A program made the translations under genes and the position numbers. Below are positions 7,321 to 15,596 of a DNA stretch of 64,000 nucleotides, piece after piece. The first letter of the stretch is position 1. Every line of letters begins with the position of its first letter. Source of the stretch: Nocardia sp. (GTDB lineage: Bacteria > Actinomycetota > Actinomycetes > Mycobacteriales > Mycobacteriaceae). Under the pieces are notes generated by a model that saw only the letters and a list, made by a program, of their open reading frames with translations, searched no databases and was not told the origin of the DNA. Location of the stretch: positions 24,427 through 88,426 of the forward strand of contig NZ_JAODNK010000005.1 in the NCBI RefSeq assembly GCF_025465275.1. Reading direction: 5' to 3'.

Positions 7321-8163
7321 TTAACCCGTCGGCTTGACGACCGTGACGGGCTTACCCCAGGCGGACAGCGTCAGATTCACATTGCCGGCGTCCTTGGTGA
7401 CCACCGCGCGCACGAGATTCGGGCCGGTGCCGGGCGAAGCGGCCGAGGACGGCAGCGCCGAAGCGGAGGTCGTCGGCGGCGCCACATCCGCGATCCACAG
7501 CGTGATGGGCAGGACGCCCGCGGTCTGGCCGATACGCGGCACGACCGGGTCGATGACCGCGGTGTCGATGGTGCCGGTGACCTTGACGGTGTTCACGCCG
7601 TTGATGGTCTCGCGGGCCTCGGCCTTCGGGTTCTGCACCTCGGCGATGACGTGGGCCAGGCCCTTGTCCTTGTCCAGGATGACGCCCGGATCGTAGATCT
7701 TCTCGGCCGGGCCGACGGGTGCGTACTTGGTGCCGTCACCGGCGTACAGGGTCTTGTCGACGACCAGGAACTTGGTCTCGGTCCAGGTCGGGTCGTTCTC
7801 CTTGACGCGGACCTTGGCCTCGCCGAGGGCCTGGCCGGACCCCTGCGGCTGGTTGGTGATGTCGGCCTTGACGTAATCGACCGGCAGGTTCGGAATATCG
7901 GTGACCTGCAGGTCCAGGTGCACCGACTGCAGGGTCTGCGTGGTGCGTGAGGACTCGGCGATCAGTTGCGCGCCGTCCGGCAGTGGACCGGTGGCCGGTG
8001 CGCCGGCGGATGTGGTCGAGGTGGAACCGGAGTCGGACGAGGAGCAACCTGTCACCAGTGCGCCCATGAGGGCCGCCGCGGCCACCACGGCCGGGACGAG
8101 CCGGCGGCGGCGGTGCGAGGTCTGCGCACGCGCAGGGCTCTGCTCGAAAATGGAATCAATCAT
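7321..8163 (-). CDS. LppX/LprG/LprA-family lipoprotein
   Basis: The start is taken at the ATG at 8163 (MIDSIFEQ), preceded by a G-rich ribosome site, giving 280 residues. The N-terminus has a twin-Arg-like basic stretch (HRRRR), a hydrophobic segment and the lipobox LVTGC with Cys40 as the lipidated residue. A Ser/Thr-rich linker follows. The body (DGAQLIAESSRTTQTLQSVHLDLQV and GEAKVRV) matches the LppX/LprAFG fold of mycolic-acid bacteria. Members bind triacylated lipids or phosphatidylinositol mannosides and carry them across the periplasm. It is monocistronic here. It lies next to the lipid-modifying operon, but a shared role is only a guess. Confidence 0.85.
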   Translation of the reverse strand: MIDSIFEQSPARAQTSHRRRRLVPAVVAAAALMGALVTGCSSSDSGSTSTTSAGAPATGPLPDGAQLIAESSRTTQTLQSVHLDLQVTDIPNLPVDYVKADITNQPQGSGQALGEAKVRVKENDPTWTETKFLVVDKTLYAGDGTKYAPVGPAEKIYDPGVILDKDKGLAHVIAEVQNPKAEARETINGVNTVKVTGTIDTAVIDPVVPRIGQTAGVLPITLWIADVAPPTTSASALPSSAASPGTGPNLVRAVVTKDAGNVNLTLSAWGKPVTVVKPTG

Positions 8164-8555
8164 GTACAACCCCCGAAGGTTTCGTTCGCTGTATGCGGGC
8201 AGCTGCCGCTCCCCGCGTCGTAGTATGCAGCACTTCCACGACGCCCCGCTTGCTCGGACGCTACTCGAGCATCCAACCAGCACCACGTCCGCGTCGCCAA
8301 GGCTTTCCGTCCGGATATTCGCGAAAGCTGTTTCATTCGAGAAGTTTTCATGGCGTGACTACGGGGAAAGCAACCGCGGGGCAACAGGCTTTCGCGAAAC
8401 GAGTTGATCAGCGTCCCTCCGCATCGACGCCCGGGGCGGCTCGAGCCCGGCGCACTCCGCAACGCCCGTGCTACCGCCGAAATCCTCGTGCGATAGATCT
8501 GCGGGTGATCGATCCGCGCGGCCGTCTCTTGATTGACCGATTCCGCCGGATCTTT
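8164..8555. other. Intergenic region with no supported gene
   Basis: This stretch of about 390 bases lies between the divergent lipoprotein gene and the operators of the decayed methyltransferase gene. Open frames on both strands lack family resemblance and mirror codon bias only. It should contain the lipoprotein promoter, but no convincing -10/-35 pair was identified. Confidence 0.4.
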
Positions 8556-8585
8556 ATGAACGTACGTTCATGAACGAGCGTTCAT
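8556..8585. promoter_or_regulatory. Tandem palindromic operators of TetR type (TGAACG..CGTTCA)
   Basis: Two 16-base palindromes overlap by two bases: ATGAACGTACGTTCAT (8556-8571) and ATGAACGAGCGTTCAT (8570-8585). The ribosome site AAAGGAG follows at once, 13 bases before the GTG at 8599. The layout is a promoter-proximal double operator for a TetR/AcrR-type repressor. The likely cognate repressor is the damaged gene at 9260, which lacks its DNA-binding helices. Confidence 0.7.
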
Positions 8586-8598
8586 AAAGGAGCGGGCT

Positions 8599-9253
8599 GT
8601 GACCGAGATCGTCAATACCGCACAGTCCGAGGCATGGAACGGCTACGAGGGTGAGCACTGGGCCGGTCATTACGACCGCTACGACGCCGTGAACGGTGGT
8701 TTCAACGCACCGCTGCTGGCGGCGGCCGGGATTGGCGAGACCGACCGGGTGCTCGATATCGGTTGCGGCAACGGGCAATTGACCCGTCTGGCGGCCCGCC
8801 GCGCGTCCGCCGGTGCGGCCACGGGCTATCGCGCGGGCGCTGCGGCCCGGCGGCCGCCTGGCCGTCCTCACCGTGCAGCCCCGGCCGGGCACCGATATCG
8901 GCAGTGTATTCGGTGCTGCCGCAACACAATTGGCGGGTATGGAGATCGGTCACGCCAGCGGTCCGTTCGCTGATCCGGACCGGATCAGCGCACTGCTGAC
9001 CGTGGCCGGATTCACCGATATCGGCATCCGTCATATCGAGGCCGACGGCATCTGGGGACGCGATATTGCCGATACCGCCGAATTCGTCATGGGCTGGGGT
9101 CCGGTCCGCTCTCATCGCATGCTCGCCGACTTCGCCAATGACGGTCAGGTGCGGTCGGCCATTGCCGGGGCGCTCGAACCCTTCGCCACCCCGGGCGGTG
9201 TCCGCCTGCGCGGTACCGCCTGGTTGGTCACGGCGACCACGCCGCTACCGTAG
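8599..9253 (+). pseudogene. Class I SAM-dependent methyltransferase, disrupted by internal deletion and frameshift
   Basis: The N-terminal part starts at GTG 8599 and encodes a normal methyltransferase opening (SEAWNGYEGEHWAGHYDRYDAV) and motif I (VLDIGCGNGQLTRLAA) up to about 8830. The reading frame then becomes nonsense. A second frame immediately resumes the family pattern with IARALRPGGRLAVLTV, and continues to the stop at 9253. Intact relatives have roughly 60 residues between motif I and the ARALRPGG post-motif; here they are missing and the junction is out of frame. I infer a deletion, so no full-length enzyme can be made. It is followed 6 bases later by a TetR remnant with its own internal loss. 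Confidence 0.75.
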
Positions 9254-9259
9254 GCCGCT

Positions 9260-9742
9260 ATGTCACCGAGAAAGGCAGCGGCGCTGCGTGATAGCGACGA
9301 CGATCGCGGCCTGCGCGACCACCTTGTCGCCACCGCCCAGCCCACGTCGACGCGCAGCACCGCGCTCTCGGGTCCACTGCCGCCCGCCGGTACCGCGACC
9401 GTCGCGGAAAATCTGGAGTCCTATCTACACGCGGGCCTGGCCCTGCACCGCGCAGTCGTCCCGGTCTTCGCCGGCCTACTGGCCACCCCCGCCGTCCTCA
9501 CTCGCTTCGCCGAATCCGAAGAGCACGACCAGAATTGGCGCAATCTACTGGCGCGCTACCTCTCCGCCGAACGCGACCTCTGCCGCCTGGCCCCTGCCGT
9601 CGACCTCGACGCGGCCCTCGCCGTACTCGTCGGCATCTGCCACGACCAGGCCCTGACCGCCCTGCTCCCCGGCACCCCGCACACCCCGACCGACGTTCCC
9701 GCCGTCGTTACCACCCTGCTCACCGGAATCGGTACCGCCTGA
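9260..9742 (+). pseudogene. TetR-family regulator remnant lacking the DNA-binding helix-turn-helix
   Basis: The 160-residue open frame begins like a TetR regulator (MSPRKAAALRD, then LRDHLVATAQ, helix 1). It then jumps directly to the C-terminal ligand-binding domain (TVAENLESYLHAGLALHRAV onwards, with SEEHDQNWRNLLARYLSAERD). The segment that should hold helices 2-4, the helix-turn-helix with its usual VLYNHFxxKEEL pattern, is absent. Loss is in frame and about 45-50 codons by comparison with the family. The product could fold as a ligand-binding shell but could not bind the operators at 8556-8585. It may instead be a natural short protein, but the neighbouring deletion supports decay. Confidence 0.6.
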
Positions 9743-9800
9743 CGCGCCTCCCCGTCATCCCGGCATGCTTTTGGCCGCGATCCACAGCATCGGCGAACGA

Positions 9801-9842
9801 ATTCGGCCCGGCACGACCGCAATCGGTCGTGCCGGGCCGAAT
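9801..9842. terminator. Bidirectional hairpin terminator
   Basis: A perfect 19-base stem (arms begin ATTCGGCCCGGCACG) with a 4-base loop lies between the convergent TetR remnant and DUF1844 genes. It is well placed to end both transcripts. Confidence 0.8.
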
Positions 9843-9858
9843 CGGATTCGCGTATAGC

Positions 9859-10230
9859 TCAGTAGACGGGACCGGTGTACTTCTCGCCCGGGCCCGTACC
9901 GGGGGCGTCCGGATGCGAGGACGCTTCGCGGAAGGCGCGCTGCAGCGACTGCAGTCCGTCACGGATGGGACCGGCGTGCGGTCCGAGGTACTCGACGGAC
10001 GCGGTGACCAGACCGGCGAGCGCGGTAATAACGCGCCGCGCCTCGTCCAGGTCCAGGTGCGGGCTGGCGGACGGATCCGGCTCGCCCAGGCCGAGCTTCT
10101 CGGCAGCCGAACTCATCAGCATGACGGCGGCCCGGCTGATAACCTCGACCGCCGGGATCTCGGCCAGCTCGCGTACGACTTCACCGTCGATGAGAGCCGA
10201 TTCCTGCTCGTTCAAAGTCGCCTCACTCAT
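9859..10230 (-). CDS. DUF1844 domain protein
   Basis: The start is taken at the ATG at 10230 (MSEATLNEQESALIDGEVV), giving 123 residues. The core matches DUF1844: VISRAAVMLMSSAAEKLGL, then LDLDEARRVITALAGLVTAS, then YLGPHAGPIRDGLQSLQRAF. The family is a small helical protein of unknown function that in actinobacteria is regularly found beside infC, divergently transcribed, as here. Its conserved place next to translation genes hints at a role in translation or ribosome physiology, but no activity is established. Confidence 0.85.
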   Translation of the reverse strand: MSEATLNEQESALIDGEVVRELAEIPAVEVISRAAVMLMSSAAEKLGLGEPDPSASPHLDLDEARRVITALAGLVTASVEYLGPHAGPIRDGLQSLQRAFREASSHPDAPGTGPGEKYTGPVY

Positions 10231-10299
10231 GGGTAGAGCATCGCACCGACCAGGTTGTCCCTGGTCGAGGGGGCAGCCGATTCGGAGCTGCGGCGCACT

Positions 10300-10607
10300 G
10301 ATGTTAGACTTTTCCGCGACGACCGCCCCAGACAGGTTCCTGTAACCGGCTTGGGGCATCAAGTGGAGCCCGACTCCCACCGTCTGCCGGTCTCGTACCA
10401 GGCTTGGCGGTCCGGTCGCCCATCCTTTACCGGGTGGGTACCTGTATGGGTTTAACCCAGATCAGGTGCGATGCGAGTTGTTTGCGTCGTAGATCGGTCG
10501 ACTCGGGCCCCGTGTTGGAGAAATACCAACGCGGGGCTTTCGTGTTGAAATTGGGGTTGCAGTTACTGCTTGCGGTCGTTGACGAACCGCTTGACCTAGG
10601 AGGCCCC
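10300..10607 (+). ncRNA. Structured leader of the infC-rpmI-rplT operon
   Basis: About 300 bases upstream of infC have no gene but several stems. One hairpin is at 10325-10357 (GCCCCA with TGGGGC). The attenuator-like stem at 10507-10537 is listed separately. Long leaders with alternative structures ahead of infC, rpmI and rplT are known to mediate autoregulation by L20 or IF3 in other bacteria. The 5' end is not defined; a TTAGACT string near 10303 could be a -10 element. Confidence 0.5.
10507..10543 (+). terminator. Intrinsic attenuator in the infC leader
   Basis: The arms GCCCCGTGTTGG (10507-10518) and CCAACGCGGGGC (10526-10537) form a 12-base stem with one G-U pair and a 7-base loop, followed by TTTCGTGTT. 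It lies about 65 bases before the infC start, so premature termination here would control all three translation genes. Confidence 0.65.
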
Positions 10608-11297
<690 letters not shown>

Positions 11298-11307
11298 TAA
11301 CGATCAT

Positions 11308-11335
11308 CCGGCGGCGCGCCCTGGTACGCCGCCGG
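11308..11335 (+). promoter_or_regulatory. Intercistronic stem between infC and rpmI
   Basis: The arms CCGGCGGCG and CGCCGCCGG enclose a 10-base loop, 22 bases before rpmI. It may adjust rpmI translation or mRNA stability. No U-tract follows, so it is unlikely to end transcription. Confidence 0.4.
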
Positions 11336-11357
11336 CACGAGACAGATTGAGGAATCC

Positions 11358-11552
11358 ATGCCGAAGATGAAGAAGCACAGCGGTGCCTCGAAGCGATTCA
11401 AGGTGACCGGCACGGGCAAGCTCATGCGTGAGCAGGCCAACCGCCGCCACCTCCTCGAGCACAAGTCGTCGCGCCGGACTCGCCGTCTGGAAGGCACGGA
11501 GGTCGTCGCGAAGGCGGACGTTCCTCGCGTCAAGAAGCTGCTCGGCCTCTAA
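11358..11552 (+). CDS. rpmI: 50S ribosomal protein bL35
   Basis: 64 residues, beginning [20 protein letters not shown], the standard length and signature of bL35. It is very basic, with [16 protein letters not shown] in the middle and [10 protein letters not shown] at the end. bL35 packs in the interior of the large subunit. The gene lies between infC and rplT in the universal order and should be cotranscribed with both. Confidence 0.97.
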   Translation: MPKMKKHSGASKRFKVTGTGKLMREQANRRHLLEHKSSRRTRRLEGTEVVAKADVPRVKKLLGL

Positions 11553-11643
11553 GGCTGCATCAGCACCTCGCGTTCTCGAACGCCAGCAACCGACCCCTCC
11601 CGGGCGCAACCGCAGCGCCCGCCGATCGATCAAGGACTGACAA

Positions 11644-12024
11644 GTGGCACGCGTCAAAAGGGCCGTCAACGCTCATAAGAAGCGCCGTTCCGTACTCGAG
11701 GCCTCCAAGGGCTACCGCGGGCAGCGCTCGCGGCTGTACCGCAAGGCCAAGGAGCAGCAGCTCCACTCGCTGACTTACGCCTACCGGGACCGTAAGGCGC
11801 GCAAGGGTGACTTCCGCAAGCTGTGGATTGCTCGTATCAACGCCGCCGCGCGTCTGAACGACATCACCTACAACCGCTTCATCCAGGGCCTCAAGCTCGC
11901 GGAGATCGAGGTTGACCGCAAGATCCTGGCCGAGCTGGCCGTCTCCGACGCCGAGGCGTTCGCCGCTCTCGTCGCCCTGGCGAAGGCTGCGCTGCCGGAA
12001 GACGTCAACGCTCCGGCCGCTTAA
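11644..12024 (+). CDS. rplT: 50S ribosomal protein bL20
   Basis: 126 residues from a GTG start ([20 protein letters not shown]). The family features [36 protein letters not shown] and [18 protein letters not shown] are all present. bL20 is needed early in assembly of the large subunit and in many bacteria represses its own operon by binding the mRNA. It is the last ribosomal gene of the operon. A SpoU methyltransferase starts 10 bases after its stop. Confidence 0.97.
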   Translation: MARVKRAVNAHKKRRSVLEASKGYRGQRSRLYRKAKEQQLHSLTYAYRDRKARKGDFRKLWIARINAAARLNDITYNRFIQGLKLAEIEVDRKILAELAVSDAEAFAALVALAKAALPEDVNAPAA

Positions 12025-12034
12025 GCCGGATTGC

Positions 12035-12865
12035 GTGACAACACAGCAGAATTCGGAACGACCCGTAGAAGCGCTCTCCGAGCGCAATCCGCGGGTCGTT
12101 TCGGCTGTCAAACTGCATCGGGCTCCGGTGCGCCGCAAGAGTGGGCTGTTCCTGGCCGAGGGCGCCAACTCGGTGGAGTCGGCCTTCGATACCGGGCGTA
12201 TCGAGGAGCTGTTCTACTCCGCCAAGATCGCCGGCCGGGAACATCAGCTGGTGGCCGGTGCCGCCGCCTCGGGCGTGCGCACCACACTGGTGAGCGACCG
12301 GGCCGCGGAAATGCTGGGGGAGACCGTGACTCCGGCCGGCCTCTTCGCCGTGTGCCGTTCCGTGGATGTGCCGCTGCACGAGGTGCTCAGCGCTGCGCCG
12401 ACCCTGCTGGCCGTGCCGGTGGAGATCGCCGATCCCGGTAATGCGGGCACCCTCATTCGTGTCGCCGATGCGGTGGGTGTGAACGGTATTGTGCTGGCCG
12501 GTGATTCGGTCGATCCGCACAATGGCAAATGCGTGCGGGCCGCCGCGGGCAGTCTCTTCCATGTCCCGCTCGCTCGCGAGCGCGACACCGAGAAGGTGCT
12601 GTCCTCCCTCGAACAGGCGGGCATCACCATCCTGGCGACAGCGGCGAAGGGCGAGGTCGACCTCGACGACGCCGATGAACTGCTGCGCGGACCGGTCGCC
12701 TGGTTGTTCGGCAATGAGGCACACGGCCTGGACCGTGCCATCGCCGACCGCGCCACCCACCGCGTGCGCATTCCCATCCACGGCCGCGCCGAAAGCCTGA
12801 ATCTGGCTGCGGCGGCGTCGATCTGCCTGTACGCCAGCGCGCGCGTCCAGTACGCGGCCCGCTGA
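12035..12865 (+). CDS. TrmH/SpoU-family 2'-O-ribose rRNA methyltransferase
   Basis: The start is taken at the GTG at 12035, 10 bases after rplT, giving 276 residues. The long upstream frame mirrors rplT. The N-terminus is an L30e-like substrate-binding domain (ERNPRVVSAVKLHRAPVRRK, FLAEGANSVESA). The C-terminus is the SPOUT knot with motif 1 ADPGNAGTLIRVADA, motif 2 LFGNEAHGL and motif 3 SLNLAAAASICLY. It should methylate a 23S rRNA ribose using SAM; the exact nucleotide cannot be read from sequence. Linkage to rplT is common in actinobacteria. Confidence 0.92.
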   Translation: MTTQQNSERPVEALSERNPRVVSAVKLHRAPVRRKSGLFLAEGANSVESAFDTGRIEELFYSAKIAGREHQLVAGAAASGVRTTLVSDRAAEMLGETVTPAGLFAVCRSVDVPLHEVLSAAPTLLAVPVEIADPGNAGTLIRVADAVGVNGIVLAGDSVDPHNGKCVRAAAGSLFHVPLARERDTEKVLSSLEQAGITILATAAKGEVDLDDADELLRGPVAWLFGNEAHGLDRAIADRATHRVRIPIHGRAESLNLAAAASICLYASARVQYAAR

Positions 12866-12876
12866 CTCCACGCACC

Positions 12877-12948
12877 GACCACACAGCCCGTGTCCCCACC
12901 GCACGACACCGATAAGGTGTGTCCGGTAGGGACACGGGCTGTGTGGTC
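12877..12948. terminator. Long inverted repeat after the rRNA methyltransferase gene
   Basis: Two perfect 20-base arms (12877-12896 and 12929-12948, containing CACACAGCCCGTGTCCC) are separated by 32 bases that hold a second small stem (ACACC with GGTGT). Outside the arms, GCACCGAC and GTCGGTGC extend the pairing after a short bulge. It probably ends the infC operon. A near-identical copy of one arm occurs at 63368-63386, so it may also be a mobile or repeated module. The rest of the 302-base gap up to 13168 shows no gene. Confidence 0.6.
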
Positions 12949-13167
12949 TGAATGGGTCGGTGCAGCCGCGTTCGATCGGGCGGCGCGAAACCGAATTCCC
13001 GGTTTGCTCAAGGGATTTCGGCTCGCGGGATAATCCGCCATTCGGCCCCGGATGTGGGCGGGGGCGAACGACAATGGGTGGGTTCTCATTTCGTCGGCAT
13101 CGCTGCTGGGGGCGGCTGGTGCGACTGTGGGCGACCTCTTTCGGCGATCGGTTGGAAGAGGTTCGCC

Positions 13168-14895
13168 ATGTCAGATTCGGATACCTCGGCCTTGCTCAAG
13201 GCTGATCGCATCTTCTTCAACGGCTCGATCGTGACGATGAGCGAGGGGGAGGCCGCGCCGCCCGAGGCGGTGGCCGTTCGCGGCGAAAAGATCGTCTTCG
13301 TAGGCGATCTCGCGGAGGCCGAGGCGCAGTGGAAGGGGAACTCCACCCGCATGCAGGATCTGCGGGGCGAGTGCCTGCTGCCGGGATTCATCGATGCCCA
13401 CGGTCATATGGGTGGTGTCGGCCTGCAGGCGATGCTGGCGAATCTGCTCGCGGAACCCGACGGGAGAGTGGCATCCGTCGGCGATGTGGTCAGCACGCTG
13501 AAGGCGTGGGCGAAAACGGATGTCGGCAAGCGGTCGAAGTGGATTGTCGGTATGGGATACGACGATTCGCTCATCGGCGGTCACCCCACTCTCGACGATC
13601 TCGAAAAGGTGTCCGACGAGGACGGAGAGAACCGGCCGGTGCTCGCGGTGCACCAGTCCGCGCATCTGGGGGTGGTCAATAGAGAGGGACTGCGGTTGCT
13701 CGGCTACGACCTCGACACACCACAGCCGCTGGAGGAGACGGTGTTCGATCCGGCCTTCGATCTGGCCGTGAGCGGGCTGAACCCGCTCGACAGCGCCGGT
13801 CTCTACGCGGCGGGGCGTAAGGAGTACAGCAGATTCGGGTTCACCACCGCGCAGGACGGCGGGGTCAAGCGCCCGATACTGGATTATCTTCGGGGGCTGC
13901 AGAATTCCACCGGCCTTCTGATCGACCTCGCCGTGTATTTCAAGGCCTCGGAGCTGGAGACCGAAGCGGATTGGGATCGACTGGAGGTCAAGGACGGCTA
14001 CTTCCGGGGTATGCGCCTCGCCGGAGTGAAGCTGGTGCTGGACGGTTCACCGCAGGGGCGGACAGCATGGCTCACGCAGCCGTATTTCCAGCCGGTGCCC
14101 GGAAAGCCGAAGGGCTACCGCGGCTATCCGATCCTCAGCGACGAGGACGCGAACGACAAGGTCTACCAGGCCTTCCGGCGCAATATTCAGGTCATCGCGC
14201 ATGTCAATGGCGATGCGGCTATCGACCAGTTCATCGCGGCGGTCGAGTCGGCCTGTCAGCGGCTGGGGGAGCCGAATGCCGTGCACCGCAGACCCGTCGC
14301 GATTCACGCGCAAACGGCTCGACGGGATCAGATCGAGGCGTTCGCCCGGCTCGGCATCATCCCGTCGTTCTTCACCATGCACACCTTCTACTGGGGTGAG
14401 TGGTACCGGAGCACGGTGCTGGGAGGCGAACGCGCCGAGAATATTTCGCCGACCGCGTGGGCGCTGGAGAACGGTCTGCGCTATACCGCCCATCACGATG
14501 CGCCTGTCGCCCTGGCGAATTCGATCGCCATTCTGTCCAGTCAGGTCACCCGGGTGACTCGGACGACTTCGGCAGGTGGTGGGACTGTCATCGGCGCCGG
14601 CCAGCGGGTGTCGGTGCGGGATGCGCTCAGATCATTGACGAGCAATGCCGCGTACCAGTACTTCGAGGAGAAGACGAAGGGCACCATCGAAACCGGCAAA
14701 TTGGCCGATCTTGTTGTGCTCAGCGTCGATCCGCTCGCGCTGGCCGAACCCGAGAACCTCAAATCCTGGGAGGACGTGCGGGTGGTGGAGACCATCCGGC
14801 GTGGCACGACGCGCTTCGGGTCGGGCACCCTGAAGGAAGCTGAGACCGGTCCGGAGGTCGCGAATCTGGGTGCGCTGGTGCAGTACCACTGCTGA
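13168..14895 (+). CDS. YtcJ-like amidohydrolase (amidohydrolase family 3)
   Basis: The start is taken at the ATG at 13168 (MSDSDTSALLKADRIFFNGS), giving 575 residues. The upstream frame lacks homology. The metal-binding HxH is His78/His80 in LPGFIDAHGHMGG. Further features are VIAHVNGDAAIDQFI, RPVAIHAQTARRDQI and HHDAPVAL, which supply the remaining metal ligands, and a C-terminal beta sandwich (KGTIETGKLADLVVLSVDPL). The family hydrolyses amide or related bonds, but substrates vary (for example N-acyl amino acids, formamides). No signal peptide, so cytoplasmic. It stands alone; the TetR gene downstream is convergent. Confidence 0.88.
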   Translation: MSDSDTSALLKADRIFFNGSIVTMSEGEAAPPEAVAVRGEKIVFVGDLAEAEAQWKGNSTRMQDLRGECLLPGFIDAHGHMGGVGLQAMLANLLAEPDGRVASVGDVVSTLKAWAKTDVGKRSKWIVGMGYDDSLIGGHPTLDDLEKVSDEDGENRPVLAVHQSAHLGVVNREGLRLLGYDLDTPQPLEETVFDPAFDLAVSGLNPLDSAGLYAAGRKEYSRFGFTTAQDGGVKRPILDYLRGLQNSTGLLIDLAVYFKASELETEADWDRLEVKDGYFRGMRLAGVKLVLDGSPQGRTAWLTQPYFQPVPGKPKGYRGYPILSDEDANDKVYQAFRRNIQVIAHVNGDAAIDQFIAAVESACQRLGEPNAVHRRPVAIHAQTARRDQIEAFARLGIIPSFFTMHTFYWGEWYRSTVLGGERAENISPTAWALENGLRYTAHHDAPVALANSIAILSSQVTRVTRTTSAGGGTVIGAGQRVSVRDALRSLTSNAAYQYFEEKTKGTIETGKLADLVVLSVDPLALAEPENLKSWEDVRVVETIRRGTTRFGSGTLKEAETGPEVANLGALVQYHC

Positions 14896-14930
14896 GGGCC
14901 CGCGCCGGGAAGAGCCGGGAAGATCTGCCC

Positions 14931-15494
14931 TCAGGCCTCGCCGTAGTCGCCGATCAGCTCGGCGGCCCACGGCATTTCGATGGCGTCTGGTCCGACCAGC
15001 TGCATGGCGGTCATATCGGTGAGCAGCATGCCCATGGCCATGAACATGCGGACCTCTTCCACCGACGCGCCGGTCAGCTCGCGCACTATCTGGTAGATGC
15101 CGCCGAAGCGGGTGCGCACTGCGGTTCCGATCGTCGGATCGGCGCTTGCTGCGAAGCCGTGCAGCAGTATCAGAGGTAGTTCGCGTTCATTCAGGAAGTT
15201 CGTGTAGCTGGGGCCGATGGCGGCCAGTCGCTCCTCCGGCGTGGCGTCTGCGTGGACGCGGGAGGCGGCGACCCGGAAGTTCTCTTCGATCCGATCGCAG
15301 CTGTGGTTCACAGCCGCCAGGAACAGCTGCTGTTTGGTGCCGAAGAGGCGGATGACATACGGCTGCGAGACACCCGCCAGGCGCGCGATCTCATCGGTTT
15401 TTGTTGCGGCATAACCGGATTGGGCGAAAGCGACAACGGCAGCCTGAAGCACTTCCTCGCCGCGCTCACTGGCGGTCATGCGGGTTCTCGTCAC
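14931..15494 (-). CDS. TetR-family transcriptional regulator of the adjacent MFS pump
   Basis: 187 residues, or 182 if the ATG at 15479 (MTASERGEEVLQAAVV) is used. The helix-turn-helix is TKTDEIARLAGVSQPYVIRL, then FGTKQQLFLAAV, at about residues 30-60. The C-terminal domain is a ligand pocket of unknown specificity. It is divergent from a 14-helix drug exporter. The 102-base intergenic region holds a clear promoter overlapped by repeated GTTATCAGTCGAT elements, the likely operator. The logic would be derepression of the pump when a toxic ligand binds. Confidence 0.9.
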   Translation of the reverse strand: MTRTRMTASERGEEVLQAAVVAFAQSGYAATKTDEIARLAGVSQPYVIRLFGTKQQLFLAAVNHSCDRIEENFRVAASRVHADATPEERLAAIGPSYTNFLNERELPLILLHGFAASADPTIGTAVRTRFGGIYQIVRELTGASVEEVRMFMAMGMLLTDMTAMQLVGPDAIEMPWAAELIGDYGEA

Positions 15495-15533
15495 GGCTTC
15501 GGCCTCCTCGTCATTGGGGAATCATAGTCACCA

Positions 15534-15562
15534 TTGACATGTTATCAGTCGATGCATACTCT
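15534..15562 (+). promoter_or_regulatory. Sigma-70-type promoter of the MFS gene
   Basis: A consensus -35 TTGACA (15534-15539) is followed after 17 bases by TACTCT (15557-15562). The spacer contains the first copy of the candidate TetR operator. It lies 35 bases before the MFS start. Confidence 0.65.
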
Positions 15563-15578
15563 CTAGTTATCAGTCGAT
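15541..15578. promoter_or_regulatory. Direct-repeat operator between the TetR and MFS genes
   Basis: GTTATCAGTCGAT occurs twice, at 15541-15553 and 15566-15578, with a 25-base period. The first copy is between the -35 and -10 of the MFS promoter and the second just downstream, so a bound repressor would block initiation. Confidence 0.6.
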
Positions 15579-15596
15579 ACCAACTAGGGATATGAC

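Noticed and set aside
8193..8573. Plus-strand frame of 126 codons before the methyltransferase remnant
   Set aside because: Arg/Ser/Pro-rich, no ribosome site, and it overlaps the tandem operators.
10404..10607. 5' extension of infC from a GTG at 10404 (in-frame ATG at 10446)
   Set aside because: The extension would translate the leader and attenuator, has no ribosome site and does not match IF3. ATC at 10608 with AGGAGG fits the family.
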